The translations under genes were made by a program, and so were the position numbers. From NCBI GenBank assembly GCA_036783645.1, contig DAIPWT010000003.1, forward strand, positions 1 through 64,000: a stretch of 64,000 nucleotides of DNA, read 5' to 3'. The notes below the pieces were generated by a model, which saw only the letters and a list, made by a program, of their open reading frames with translations, was not told the origin of the DNA and ran no database searches. Source of the DNA: UBA4732 sp002404095. Its GTDB lineage: Bacteria > Planctomycetota > Planctomycetia > Gemmatales > Gemmataceae. Shown here piece after piece: positions 7,948 to 16,809 of this stretch. The stretch's first letter is position 1, and every line of letters starts with the position of its first letter.

Positions 7948-8526
7948 ATGCGCAAGGAAGCGCTCCGTTTGGCCGCCGCCTTACTTCCGGTCGTAATCTG
8001 GATGGCCGCCCCGGCCGGAAACGTCTTTGCCTGAGGCCCCGCCGGGTGCCCACCCCTGATCGGCGGTTCGCCGGTCTTCTTCCCTCCCGGTTCCGTAACG
8101 ATGTTGCCGCCCGGTTATGGCTCCGTGCCTTATGCGCAGCCGCCCGCGCCGCGGCCAGCCGCGCCGATTCGCACCGCGCAAGCGCCGGCGCCTCGGCCCG
8201 CAACCGTACGCGCCCAGATGGCTGAAGAAGTCGTACCCACAATCCGAACTTCGCCAGTTGCCATGCCCTCGCCGGATCAACTCGGCGTGGCTGGCAGACC
8301 TACCGACGGCGCCTGCGATTGGACCGCAATCCATCGGCGGATGCAAGATCTAGGCGTCATTTCGTTTCAATTGGATCGTCTGAATGCGGACGTTTTCCAG
8401 ATAACCTGTCTGCTACCTACTTCGGAAGCGGGCCGTACCCACCGGATCGAGGCGCACGGGGCGACCGAGGCCGAAGCGGTGCGCTGCGCATTGGATGAAG
8501 CGCAGCGGTGGAAAAGCCAACGATAA
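7948..8526 (+). pseudogene. exported proline-rich small protein interrupted by in-frame TGA
   Basis: An ATG at 7948 opens a clear signal peptide (MRKEALRLAAALLPVVIWMA then APAGNVFA). The frame meets TGA at 8032-8034, exactly after the A-x-A-like cleavage site. The same frame then continues without a stop to 8526: a Pro/Ala-rich segment (residues about 45-85 of the read-through product), then a compact domain of about 75 residues (CDWTAIHRRMQDLGV, FQITCLLPT, HRIEAHGATEAEAVRCALDEA). Only this one stop interrupts it. It may be a nonsense mutation, a base error (TGG or CGA would restore it) or, less likely, recoding. An internal ATG at 8101 could yield a leaderless 141-residue form. The family is not recognised. 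Confidence 0.7.
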
Positions 8527-8664
8527 AATGCCGGAAGATTCTTTCATCCATTCGATCGACGACCGCGGACACAGATTCTTCATATACTGATAGGTGAGCC
8601 TGTCACAAAGAATGAGAATGGAATTCCACAACCGGGCAGGCTGCGACTCACGAGGACGCTGCCC

Positions 8665-9030
8665 ATGCCGCAAACCTATCCTCATCTCCAAATTGAGCAT
8701 CGGCCCAACGCTTGTTGCGTCCGATTACGCAACCACCACATCGCTGAAACCGAAATCCACGAAGTCGTCGAAGAATTGGTGGCGCTTGGGCGCTCTGAAG
8801 GCTGTCGGAACCTGGTGCTGAGCTTGGGTCCGAAGTCGCCCGAATGCCTCTACAGTGTCTTTCTCGCCAAGCTGTACTGGGCGCAGCGGGTTCTTGGCGA
8901 AGAGGGGGGCGCGCTAGTGCTTTGCGAGGTGGATCCGCTGGTCCGCACTATGTTTGCGGCGTGCAGGCTGGACGAACACTTTCGCTTCGCTAAGGACTTC
9001 GACGACGCGGCCCCGCGTCTGGCGAAATGA
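8665..9030 (+). CDS. STAS-domain-like protein (anti-anti-sigma type)
   Basis: The 121-residue protein starts at an ATG preceded by GAGGA. The pattern of a short N-terminal strand (CCVRLRNHHIAETEIHEVVEEL), a central strand (CRNLVLSLG), an amphipathic helix (SVFLAKLYWAQRVL) and a further strand (GALVLCEVDPLVRTMFAAC) matches the STAS fold used by SpoIIAA-type anti-sigma antagonists. The usual phospho-Ser sits after the central strand (LSLGPKSPECL), where Ser is available but the context is not canonical. No anti-sigma kinase is adjacent. Assignment rests on fold-like pattern only. Confidence 0.6.
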   Translation: MPQTYPHLQIEHRPNACCVRLRNHHIAETEIHEVVEELVALGRSEGCRNLVLSLGPKSPECLYSVFLAKLYWAQRVLGEEGGALVLCEVDPLVRTMFAACRLDEHFRFAKDFDDAAPRLAK

Positions 9031-9039
9031 GCCGCCGTT

Positions 9040-9234
9040 TCATAATCGCAGCGCCCACCACAACATAGCGATCAGGCACAGGACCGCGCAAGCGATAATC
9101 CATCGCGGGCGCCGGCTCGGCGCGTCCTCAAGCGATAAATACTCTCCGCAATAAGGACACTGCTCGGCGTCGTCATAGATCGAGCGCCGGCAGTGGGGAC
9201 ATTCGTCGGTGTTGTCCGCGTCACGGCGCTTCAT
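9040..9234 (-). CDS. small zinc-ribbon protein with one transmembrane helix
   Basis: The 64-residue protein has two CxxC knuckles (CPHC and CPYC, 14 residues apart), a typical zinc ribbon, followed by a basic stretch and a C-terminal hydrophobic helix (WIIACAVLCLIAMLWWALRL). Its ATG overlaps the TGA stop of the DUF1501 gene (ATGA), indicating translational coupling. Function is not known; the ribbon would face the cytoplasm if the tail anchors it. Confidence 0.75.
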   Translation of the reverse strand: MKRRDADNTDECPHCRRSIYDDAEQCPYCGEYLSLEDAPSRRPRWIIACAVLCLIAMLWWALRL

Positions 9235-10679
9235 GCGAGCAGTTTCTCCACCACTTTGCCGGTCACGTCGGTCAGCCGGAAATCGCGGCCCTGATAGCGA
9301 TAGGTCAGCTTCGTGTGATCGACGCCCATGAGACGCAGGATGGTGGCCTGGAAGTCGTGGGCGTGAACGCCGTCCTCGACGATGTTGTAGCCGAAATCGT
9401 CGGTTTTGCCGATGACCTGGCCGCCCTTGACGCCGCCGCCCGCCATCCAAACGCTGAAACAGCGCGGGTGATGGTCGCGGCCGAAGTTGTCGGGGCTGAT
9501 TTTGCCCTGGCTGTAGGCCGTCCGGCCGAACTCGCCGCCCCATATTACCAGCGTCGAATCGAGAAGGCCGCGCTGCTTGAGGTCCGTCACCAATGCCGCC
9601 GATGCCCGATCCGTCAGTCCGCACTGGCGTTTGATCTCGTTGGGTAGGTTGCCGTGATGGTCCCAATCGCGGTGGTAAAGCTGCACGTAGCGCACGTCGC
9701 GCTCGGCCAAGCGCCGGGCGAGCAAACAGTTGTTGGCGTACGACGCTTTGCCCGGCTCCGCCCCGTACATCTGCAAGACGCTTTCCGGCTCTTTGGAGAT
9801 GTCCATTAGGTCTGGTACGCTGGTCTGCATTCGGTACGCCATTTCGTAAGCGTTAATGCGCGTGGCAATCTCCGGGTCGCCGACGGCGCCGAGTTCCAGA
9901 CGATTGAGGTCTTGAATGCCTTCAAGAAGGTCGCGGCGCGTGCCAGCGTCAATCCCAGGCGGATTGTTTACGTACAGGACCGGGTCGCCGGAGGAGCGGA
10001 ACTGCACACCTTGGTAACGGCCTGGTAGGAAGCCGTTGCCCCAGTAGCGTGACAGCAACGGTTGGCCGCCGCCGCCGGATAAAAGCGCCACGAACTCCGG
10101 TAGATTCTTGTTGACGCTGCCAAGGCCGTAAGCGGCCCAGGCGCCAATTGTCGGCCGGCCCGGCTGTTGGTTGCCGGTCAACAGGAACGTCACCGCCGGG
10201 TCGTGGTTGATCGGCTCCGTGTACATCGCACGGATCAGGGCGATGTCATCCACGATCTTGCCCGTGTGAGGAAGCAACTCCGAGATTTCGACGCCGGAGG
10301 CGCCGCAACGCACGAACTTGTTTGATGGGCCGACCATCAAAAGCTGACTCTGGCCGGAGGTCATGCCGGTGATGCGCTGACCGCCGCGCACCGACGACGG
10401 CAACTCCTGACCTGTGCGCTTTGTCAGTTCCGGCTTGGGGTCGAAAAGGTCGATGTGCGACGGGGCGCCGGACTGAAAAAGGTAGATGACGCGCTTCGCC
10501 TTGGGCGCGAAGTGCAGTTGCGGTAAGGCGCCGTAGGATTTCAAGTCGGGGGCGTCTTCCGCCGCGGACAGCCTGCCATTGAGGAGCGAGGCCAGAGCCG
10601 CGCCACCGAGGCAAGTCGTCGAACGGGTGAGGAAGGTGCGGCGAGTCAGGGCTTGGCGGAGTTCTTGGGGAGAAAACAT
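9231..10679 (-). CDS. DUF1501 family exported protein (Tat signal)
   Basis: The 482-residue protein carries a twin-arginine signal (LTRRTFLTRSTTCLGGAALA) and the conserved body of DUF1501: RVIYLFQSGAPSHIDLFDPKP, HDPAVTFLLTG, LARRLAERDVRYVQLYH, WGGEFGRTA and NFGRDHHPRCFSVWMAGGGV. The family has an alkaline-phosphatase/sulfatase-like fold and is expanded in planctomycetes; its substrate is unknown. It lies downstream of the DUF1549/DUF1553 gene, the standard planctomycete pairing, and overlaps the zinc-ribbon gene by four bases. Export through Tat suggests folding in the cytoplasm with a cofactor. Confidence 0.95.
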   Translation of the reverse strand: MFSPQELRQALTRRTFLTRSTTCLGGAALASLLNGRLSAAEDAPDLKSYGALPQLHFAPKAKRVIYLFQSGAPSHIDLFDPKPELTKRTGQELPSSVRGGQRITGMTSGQSQLLMVGPSNKFVRCGASGVEISELLPHTGKIVDDIALIRAMYTEPINHDPAVTFLLTGNQQPGRPTIGAWAAYGLGSVNKNLPEFVALLSGGGGQPLLSRYWGNGFLPGRYQGVQFRSSGDPVLYVNNPPGIDAGTRRDLLEGIQDLNRLELGAVGDPEIATRINAYEMAYRMQTSVPDLMDISKEPESVLQMYGAEPGKASYANNCLLARRLAERDVRYVQLYHRDWDHHGNLPNEIKRQCGLTDRASAALVTDLKQRGLLDSTLVIWGGEFGRTAYSQGKISPDNFGRDHHPRCFSVWMAGGGVKGGQVIGKTDDFGYNIVEDGVHAHDFQATILRLMGVDHTKLTYRYQGRDFRLTDVTGKVVEKLLA

Positions 10680-10713
10680 GACTCAACCTCTGATGGCGAT
10701 ACTTGGGATATCA

Positions 10714-10770
10714 GTCCCATAAGTCCTATAGGTCTTATAAGTCCTATAGGACTTATAAGACTTATGGGAC
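10714..10770. repeat. palindromic/tandem repeat (family E, copy 1)
   Basis: This is a perfect-looking inverted repeat built from GTCCTATAGG / GTCTTATAAG units, bounded by GTCCCATAAG and CTTATGGGAC. It sits between the DUF1549 and DUF1501 genes, inside the presumed operon. A second copy, differently arranged, is at 28453-28524. It is AT-rich compared with its surroundings. Confidence 0.85.
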
Positions 10771-10794
10771 GAATAGGGCAAACTAGGACGCAAC

Positions 10795-13700
10795 TCATCC
10801 TTTGGTAATCACTTCATCCAGATTCAGCAGTACGTTGCCCACAGCCGTCCACGCCGCCAGTTCGCTTACGTCCAACTCCGCCGGCCGTTTCGATTCGCCG
10901 ACGCTGACCAGCTTCAGCGCCGCGTCCTTGTCTTTCTGATACTTCGCCAGTTGCTTATCGTAAATCCGTCGCAGCACTGCTAATTCTTGATCGCTGGGCA
11001 AGCGGGCGGTGGAGAGTTTGAAGGCGTACCTCAGCCGCGACGCCACATCAGCGCCGCCTTCCTTCATCACACGCTGCCCGAGGACGCGGGCGCTCTCAAC
11101 GTAGATCGGGTCGTTGAGCAATTCCAGGGCTTGCAGCGGCGTATTGGTGCGCGGCCGCCGGTCAGTGCAGACCTCCCGGTTGGGCGCGTCGAACGTGACC
11201 AACGATGGGTGCGGTAAAGACCTCTTCGCAAAAGTGTACAAGCTACGTCGGTAAAGGTCGGGGCCGTGGCTTTGCAAATAGGTCTGCGCGCTGAAGTCGC
11301 CGCCGAACGCGATCTGCTCCCAAAGGCCCGGCGGCTGATAGGGCCGCACACTCGGCCCGCCCAGCTGACGGTTGAGGAGGCCGCTGACGGCCAGGGCGTT
11401 GTCGCGGATCATCTCCGCCGGCAGCCGGAAGCGCGGGCCGCGACCCAATAGTCGATTCTCCGGATCTTTTTGCTCCAGTTCCGGCGTCACGTGGGACGAT
11501 TGGCGATACGCCGCCGACATTACCAGCAGTTTCATGAACTTTTTGACATCCCACTTCTGCGCGATAAACTCGGTCGCCAGGTAGTCAAGCAGTTGCGGAT
11601 TGCTGGGCCATTCGCCCTGTGAGCCGAAGTCCTCGCTGGTGCGGACAATGCCGATGCCGAATATCTGTTCCCAATAGCGGTTGACCGTCACGCGCGCCGT
11701 CAGCGGATGATCTGGCGCGACCAGCCACTTCGCCAAGCCGAGCCGGTCGTTCTTGACGCCCGGCGGCAGCGGCGGCAGCGACTTCGGTACGCCGGCCGTC
11801 ACCTTTTCACCCTTATTCTGCCAGTCGCCGCGTATCAGTAGGAAGGTGTCGCGCGGCTTCTCCATCTCCTGCATCACCATCGTCGAAGGCGTGGCGGCGT
11901 TGAGGTCTGCTTCGGCCTTCTTCAATTGTTCGTCTTCCTTATTGAGCGGGTCAAACACCGGCCGCGAACCCCCATCCACATAGCGGATGAAATAAGTGCG
12001 CAACTCGGCTTTCTGCGGGTCAGTGCGCTTGGCCGGCGCCACGGCGATCAGGTCTTGGATGGGTTTAGGGAGCTTGGCGTCTTTCGCCGCCTCCCACGCC
12101 GCCTGCGTGGTGAACGCCATCGCCGGCGGTGTGCGCGTTACCAGACCCGCCTTGTCCCAATAAACGGTGCCGTCGAACTGCGTAAAGGCTATGCCGTTCA
12201 TGTTTGCCCCGTCGGCGAGACCGACGGCTTGCGCGTCCACCTCCAGGCGCGTCCACTTGCCTACCTCCGGCAGCGGTCCCATCGGCAGCCGGTTCGGGGT
12301 CTTTTCAACGCCCCAGTCGATGTGATTGCCGCCCCAGTACGCCCTATGTTCCCATGAGCCGTCGTTAAACTGGAGCATGATTTCTTTGGGCGGGTTCTTC
12401 GGGTCGAGCCAGACGTAAGCGAAGAGTTTATCGCCCGCGCTGATGTGCAGCGGCGGCGTCGCGCCGGTGAAGAAGTGCTGGCTAAGACCCTGCGCGGTGC
12501 GAGTGTGCGCCTTTTCCCCGCTGAAGACCGGCGCTGGCTTCGTCACGAACTTCCACGACGCCGTTCCTTCGTTGCCTTGTAAAACGGCGCCTGGCGGCGG
12601 CGCATCGTCCAGCCAGACGACCTCGCGGGTGTCAGGCGGCTTGACCGCCGCCGAGGTGACGGATTCGTTCGGATGAGCCTTTGCCACTTCGCTCTTGATG
12701 CGTTCCGCAAACGCCGTCCGTTTGTTCTGAATGTCTTTTTGCTTCGCCGTCTGTTCAGGCGTGGGCACATTGAGGCTCGGAACCGGGTTCACCTTTTGAC
12801 CATCCAGTCCATTCTCAGGGATGCCGTTGAAGAAGGCGTAGAACTGGTAGAACTCTTTCTGAGTAAACGGATCGTATTTGTGGTCGTGGCACTCGGTGCA
12901 AGCGATGGTCGTGCCGAGCCAGACGGTGGCCGTGGTGACGACGCGATCTTCGACGTACTTGGAAAGGTACTCGTTGGGGTCGGCGCCGCCCTCGAAGTTG
13001 ACCATCTGGTTGCGGTTGAAGCCGCTGGCGATCTTCTGATCGACCGTGGCGCTCGGCAGCAGGTCGCCCGCCAGTTGCTCGACGGTGAACTGATCGAATG
13101 GCATATCCTTGTTGAAGGCGTTGATGACCCACTCACGCCACAGCCACATCTCACGGGCGTTGTCGATGTGATAGCCGTTGGTGTCGGCGTAGCGTGCGAG
13201 GTCGAGCCACTGGACCGCCATACGCTCGCCGTAGGCCGGCGACGCCAACAGTCGGTCCACTACCTTCTCGTAGGCGCCGGGCGACGAGTCGGCGACAAAG
13301 GCATCAACCTCGGCCGGCGTCGGCGGCAGTCCGGTCAGATCAAAACTCACCCGACGCAGGAGCGCGGCCTTATCGGTCTCTGGCGACGGCTGTAATCCCT
13401 CCTTTTCCAATCGGGAAAGGATGAAATAGTCCATGTCGTTTCGCGGCCAGGACTTATTCTTGACTTCCGGCAGCTGCGGCCGTTTCGGCGCGATGTAAGC
13501 CCAGTGGTCTTCCCATTGCGCGCCTTCCACAACCCAGCGCTTGAGCGTGTCGATCTCCTTGGGCGACAGCGGTTTGCCGAAGTCAGCGGGCGGCATCGGC
13601 TTTCGGTCTTCCGTGGCGCTTACGCGATCCCACAACGCGCTCTTCTTGAGGTCGCCGGGGACCAAGGCGAGATCGCCGTTCTTGAGCTTCTTGAAAGCAT

Positions 13701-13920
13701 CCTCTTTGCGGTCGAGGCGGAGGCCGGCTTTTCGCTTGTTCGCATCCGGGCCGTGACAGGCGTAGCAGTGGTTGGAGAAGATGTGCCGCACGTCATGGTT
13801 GAAATCGACTTTAGCGACCGGGACCATCTGGTTCGCCTCGGCCGGCTGGTTCGCGGCCCCCGCCGTCCCGATGAAAATGACGCTGACGCAATAAAACGCC
13901 GCGACCAGTCGTATTCGCAT
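10795..13920 (-). CDS. DUF1549/DUF1553 protein with planctomycete cytochrome-c-type N-terminus
   Basis: The 1041-residue exported protein has a signal peptide (about 1-22) and then the PSCyt1-type haem motif C52-x-x-C-H56 (HCYACHGPDANKRKAG). The DUF1549 region follows (FDLTGLPPTPAEVDAF, YGERMAVQWLDLARYADTNGY) and then DUF1553 (RVTVNRYWEQIFG, FRLPAEMIRDNALAVSGLL, TFDAPNREVCTDRRPRTNTPL). Between them lies an inserted beta-rich module (about residues 480-600, bases about 12130-12490) also seen in the gene at 61262. The family is linked to planctomycete carbohydrate and oxidative metabolism, with no defined reaction. It forms an operon with the DUF1501 gene. Confidence 0.95.
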   Translation of the reverse strand: MRIRLVAAFYCVSVIFIGTAGAANQPAEANQMVPVAKVDFNHDVRHIFSNHCYACHGPDANKRKAGLRLDRKEDAFKKLKNGDLALVPGDLKKSALWDRVSATEDRKPMPPADFGKPLSPKEIDTLKRWVVEGAQWEDHWAYIAPKRPQLPEVKNKSWPRNDMDYFILSRLEKEGLQPSPETDKAALLRRVSFDLTGLPPTPAEVDAFVADSSPGAYEKVVDRLLASPAYGERMAVQWLDLARYADTNGYHIDNAREMWLWREWVINAFNKDMPFDQFTVEQLAGDLLPSATVDQKIASGFNRNQMVNFEGGADPNEYLSKYVEDRVVTTATVWLGTTIACTECHDHKYDPFTQKEFYQFYAFFNGIPENGLDGQKVNPVPSLNVPTPEQTAKQKDIQNKRTAFAERIKSEVAKAHPNESVTSAAVKPPDTREVVWLDDAPPPGAVLQGNEGTASWKFVTKPAPVFSGEKAHTRTAQGLSQHFFTGATPPLHISAGDKLFAYVWLDPKNPPKEIMLQFNDGSWEHRAYWGGNHIDWGVEKTPNRLPMGPLPEVGKWTRLEVDAQAVGLADGANMNGIAFTQFDGTVYWDKAGLVTRTPPAMAFTTQAAWEAAKDAKLPKPIQDLIAVAPAKRTDPQKAELRTYFIRYVDGGSRPVFDPLNKEDEQLKKAEADLNAATPSTMVMQEMEKPRDTFLLIRGDWQNKGEKVTAGVPKSLPPLPPGVKNDRLGLAKWLVAPDHPLTARVTVNRYWEQIFGIGIVRTSEDFGSQGEWPSNPQLLDYLATEFIAQKWDVKKFMKLLVMSAAYRQSSHVTPELEQKDPENRLLGRGPRFRLPAEMIRDNALAVSGLLNRQLGGPSVRPYQPPGLWEQIAFGGDFSAQTYLQSHGPDLYRRSLYTFAKRSLPHPSLVTFDAPNREVCTDRRPRTNTPLQALELLNDPIYVESARVLGQRVMKEGGADVASRLRYAFKLSTARLPSDQELAVLRRIYDKQLAKYQKDKDAALKLVSVGESKRPAELDVSELAAWTAVGNVLLNLDEVITKG

Positions 13921-14053
13921 AGGGACGAGTCCTCGGTGAGTATCAAGGTGGGCTGACTGTTGGGGGAGGGTATGTCAATTTTATTCTATCACGTTACGGT
14001 CGCCGCGTCGAGAACCTTCGTGCTAATGGGCGAGTGCCAGCATCCTTCATCCT

Positions 14054-16417
14054 TCAGCTCCCCTCGTCCGCCTCCTTCGCGATCTTGCGATACACTTCAA
14101 TCGCCTTGTCAAACGTCTTTTTCGCCTCCTCACGCTCCGGTTCCGCGATGGCCTTTTCGCGCTTGCGCCAGAGTTGCTCGATGACGCCTATGCACCATAA
14201 CGCGCTCTTTCGCGACGCGCGAATGGGTTTGCCGCCGACAAGGACGTTCACCGGATTGGTGTGCATTTGGGGGAAATGCCGCAGCGCGACCCAACTGCTT
14301 TTCTCGATCTTGGCCGTGAAAGTCAGGTTGTGTTCCTTGTCATCGGCCGGCACGTCTTGCGACGCTACCGCCGCGCCGTTGACCACGAGTTCCACCTTTC
14401 GCATCTTACCCGTCGGCACGGCGCCGCCGTTCGAGGTCCCCAGCGGAGTCGCGGAGGCGAAGGCAACCTTGGCCTTGATCCTCACCTCACCCGGTTCCTT
14501 CAATTCCACTTCGTCGCCCGGAAACGTATCATCCACCGTGAACTCCAGCGCATGCGCGTAGCCGTCGGAGATGTACGACCGCCCCTTGGCGATACCCTCG
14601 CACCACGCGGCGAAATCGACCTTGTCCACTTTGCCAAGCTGCACGTAAACGCGCCCTTGGCCGACGCGGCTGCCGCTGATGCACGGGAAGTCGGTTTCGC
14701 CGCTGGCCTTGAGCGGGTAGCCGCAGTTCATGATGTGATACCAACAGTTCCACTCCGGCACGCGGGCCGTGTCCATCGCGCTGATGAAGTCGCACAGATG
14801 TTGCGAGGTCGTGACGCAAATCTCCTGCGCTCCGATGCCATCCATCTCCGGGATGGCGACATTCGGCAACGCGCCGGCGGCGCGAGCGATACTGGCCTTG
14901 AGTTCGTCTTCCGTCAGGAAGCCGTCCTTGTTCGCGTCGATCTTGTCGAAGTCTTCCGGCAACAGTCCCTTGGCCGCCTCGTCCTTGCCGAGCTTGCCGT
15001 CCTTGTCCGCATCGAGCTGGGTGAGCAGGCGTTTGGCGGCCGCGGCGGCGTTGACCTCCAGGCCGTTGGCCGAGTGCGCATAGCCCGTCACCGCGCCTTG
15101 CTGCTTCGCCCAATTCATGACCGGCGTCGTCCACGTCGGCCAGCCCTTCGTCTTGGTTCCGCCCGAGCCGGGATAGGTTTGCTCGCGCAGGTTCAAGAGG
15201 CAGACGTGGCCCAGCGCCTGCGAGCCGAATCCGCTTACTTCAATGTCGTACTTGATGACGGTGAAAGGCTCGCTGATCTTGTTCGGCTTCTCTTCAAAGA
15301 ACTGCCGCTGGAACTCGTAGCACGGCCCCCACGTCAGGTTGCAGCCGACGTTGAGAGCCTCGCCCTTGACGTGCAGGAACATGTCCTTGGCGAAGACGCC
15401 CTCAGTCGGGTTGGTGTAATGCGCGCAGCCGGCCGCGTGAATGTGGTGGTCGCCGCTGTAGAAGCCGTAGTCGCTCGGCGTGATCCAGCGCTCGAGTTTC
15501 ACGGCGATCTTCGCCTCGCCCTTTTCGGGAATCACGACCTGCTTTTCCATGAGTCGATATTCAGGTCCGCGGCCAAACTGCATGGTGAACTCGCCGGGCG
15601 GTAGGAGAACGCTGCCGCCGTCCTCGCGGTAAATCTGCTGCTGGAAAAAGAAGTCCGGGGCGAGCCGCTTCGCTTGCGGCGGGTAGACATGACCGGCCTT
15701 GTCCTTGAACGTGAACCGGCCCACCGTCGGCTTGCCGTCGGTATCCGTGATGGACAGCTTGACCGGGATGCCCGGCCGCACGTCAAACAGCACCGGCGTT
15801 TCGGCGCGGAAACCGAGGTCCTGCGTCCCCTGCCCCACATCAAAGGAAAGCGTCCCCTCGCGCTCGCCGGCCTCGGCGCTGTAGATCAGGGCGAGCGCAT
15901 ACTCCACCTTCAGTCCGCTCAGGTTGGCCGTGAGCGGCGGGCTTGCGTACATCTCGACTTCGAGGAAGCGGCCCTTGCCGTCTTTGTCGTTGTAGACCTT
16001 GCCGGCCTGCGGGCTGGTGATATTCAGCGTCTTCTTGACCGTGCTGTCGTTGACCACCTTGACGATGAACGGCGTGTACCCGCTTTGTTGCAATTTGGCC
16101 TCCGCCGGGCCGCGCGCCGCCTTGACGCGCGCTTCGGGGCTGAGCGAGACGAGCACCAGTACGTGGGGATCGAGCAACTCTTGCAGTTTCTTGGGGTCGC
16201 GCTCCTTGACGGCGGCGAGGAGGTCCGTGGTTGTCTGCTCGGGCAGTTTCGCGCCGAGGAAGTCGAATGCTTGGAGCAGTCGTTCGACGTTGGCCGCGAG
16301 GGGTTGTCCCTCGACGGCCACGATTTCCAGTTTCGGCGCGTCCGCGGCGAACGCGAGCGGGGTCGCGACCAGGATGAGGGCGACGGCAAGCCAGGGTTGT
16401 GCGTGGGTGCGAATCAT
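14054..16417 (-). CDS. CehA/McbA-like exported protein with EF-hand pair
   Basis: The 787-residue protein has a signal peptide (about 1-25). After an N-terminal helical part and beta-rich domains comes the metal-type motif YSGDHHIHAAGC (about residue 315), typical of CehA/McbA family proteins related to PHP metallo-hydrolases. Two EF-hand loops follow, DADKDGKLGKDE and DANKDGFLTEDE, inserted in the catalytic region. Later blocks include NCGYPLKASGETDFPCISGSR, shared with this planctomycete group, and WCEGIAKGRSYISDG. Likely a periplasmic, Ca2+-influenced hydrolase; the substrate is unknown. A 133-base gap separates it from the DUF1549 gene on the same strand, so co-transcription is possible. 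Confidence 0.85.
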   Translation of the reverse strand: MIRTHAQPWLAVALILVATPLAFAADAPKLEIVAVEGQPLAANVERLLQAFDFLGAKLPEQTTTDLLAAVKERDPKKLQELLDPHVLVLVSLSPEARVKAARGPAEAKLQQSGYTPFIVKVVNDSTVKKTLNITSPQAGKVYNDKDGKGRFLEVEMYASPPLTANLSGLKVEYALALIYSAEAGEREGTLSFDVGQGTQDLGFRAETPVLFDVRPGIPVKLSITDTDGKPTVGRFTFKDKAGHVYPPQAKRLAPDFFFQQQIYREDGGSVLLPPGEFTMQFGRGPEYRLMEKQVVIPEKGEAKIAVKLERWITPSDYGFYSGDHHIHAAGCAHYTNPTEGVFAKDMFLHVKGEALNVGCNLTWGPCYEFQRQFFEEKPNKISEPFTVIKYDIEVSGFGSQALGHVCLLNLREQTYPGSGGTKTKGWPTWTTPVMNWAKQQGAVTGYAHSANGLEVNAAAAAKRLLTQLDADKDGKLGKDEAAKGLLPEDFDKIDANKDGFLTEDELKASIARAAGALPNVAIPEMDGIGAQEICVTTSQHLCDFISAMDTARVPEWNCWYHIMNCGYPLKASGETDFPCISGSRVGQGRVYVQLGKVDKVDFAAWCEGIAKGRSYISDGYAHALEFTVDDTFPGDEVELKEPGEVRIKAKVAFASATPLGTSNGGAVPTGKMRKVELVVNGAAVASQDVPADDKEHNLTFTAKIEKSSWVALRHFPQMHTNPVNVLVGGKPIRASRKSALWCIGVIEQLWRKREKAIAEPEREEAKKTFDKAIEVYRKIAKEADEGS

Positions 16418-16809
16418 GGCGTCAGCTCCTACCAGAGGAAGTGAGAGGAATCGTCACGCGGGTCTTCTGACCGACGATTGTAACACACGGCGGGCGGCTT
16501 TTCCCCGTTCTCTTTCGTCACGGCCCCGGCCGCGAGCGGGGTTGCGTAAGCGCCCCGAGTAAGCATCTCGGGGCGCTTATGCAACCCCGCTCGCCGGGGT
16601 CTCTCGGCTATCCAAGTATCAATCCGAACATTCCTCCCATGTCGCAAAGTCGTTTCGATTCGGCAATCATTCACCCAAATCTCCTATATTTCGTTTCAGT
16701 TCATTTTACCTAGTCCGGTTTAACGCGCACTATTGAAAAGGTTCCGCGCCGGAAACGACCGGCCCGCGGGGACGATTCGCCCGGACATCTGGTTTTGAGG
16801 AGTTCCGAG
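16418..16809. other. intergenic region between divergent genes
   Basis: About 390 bases lie between the CehA-like gene (leftward) and the YTV gene (rightward), so promoters for both should be here. It contains the diverged family A palindrome (16532-16594) and an AT-rich stretch (16675-16735, with CTCCTATATTTCG and TTCATTTTACC) that is a plausible promoter area for the YTV gene. No coding sequence is supported. Confidence 0.5.
16532..16594. repeat. palindromic repeat (family A, diverged copy)
   Basis: The arms are GCGAGCGGGGTTGCGTAAGC... and ...GCTTATGCAACCCCGCTCGC, 28 bases each around a seven-base loop. The core (GCGAGC, TTGCGTAAGCGCCC) matches the family A copies, with compensating changes on both arms (CCGGGTCGCG to GGGGTTGCG). 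The co-variation indicates that the hairpin form is maintained, or that arms are homogenised. Confidence 0.8.

Noticed and set aside
14261..15604. Forward frame of 447 codons inside the CehA/McbA-like gene
   Set aside because: Antisense shadow of a well-supported gene; composition rich in Arg/Ala/Val with no motif.
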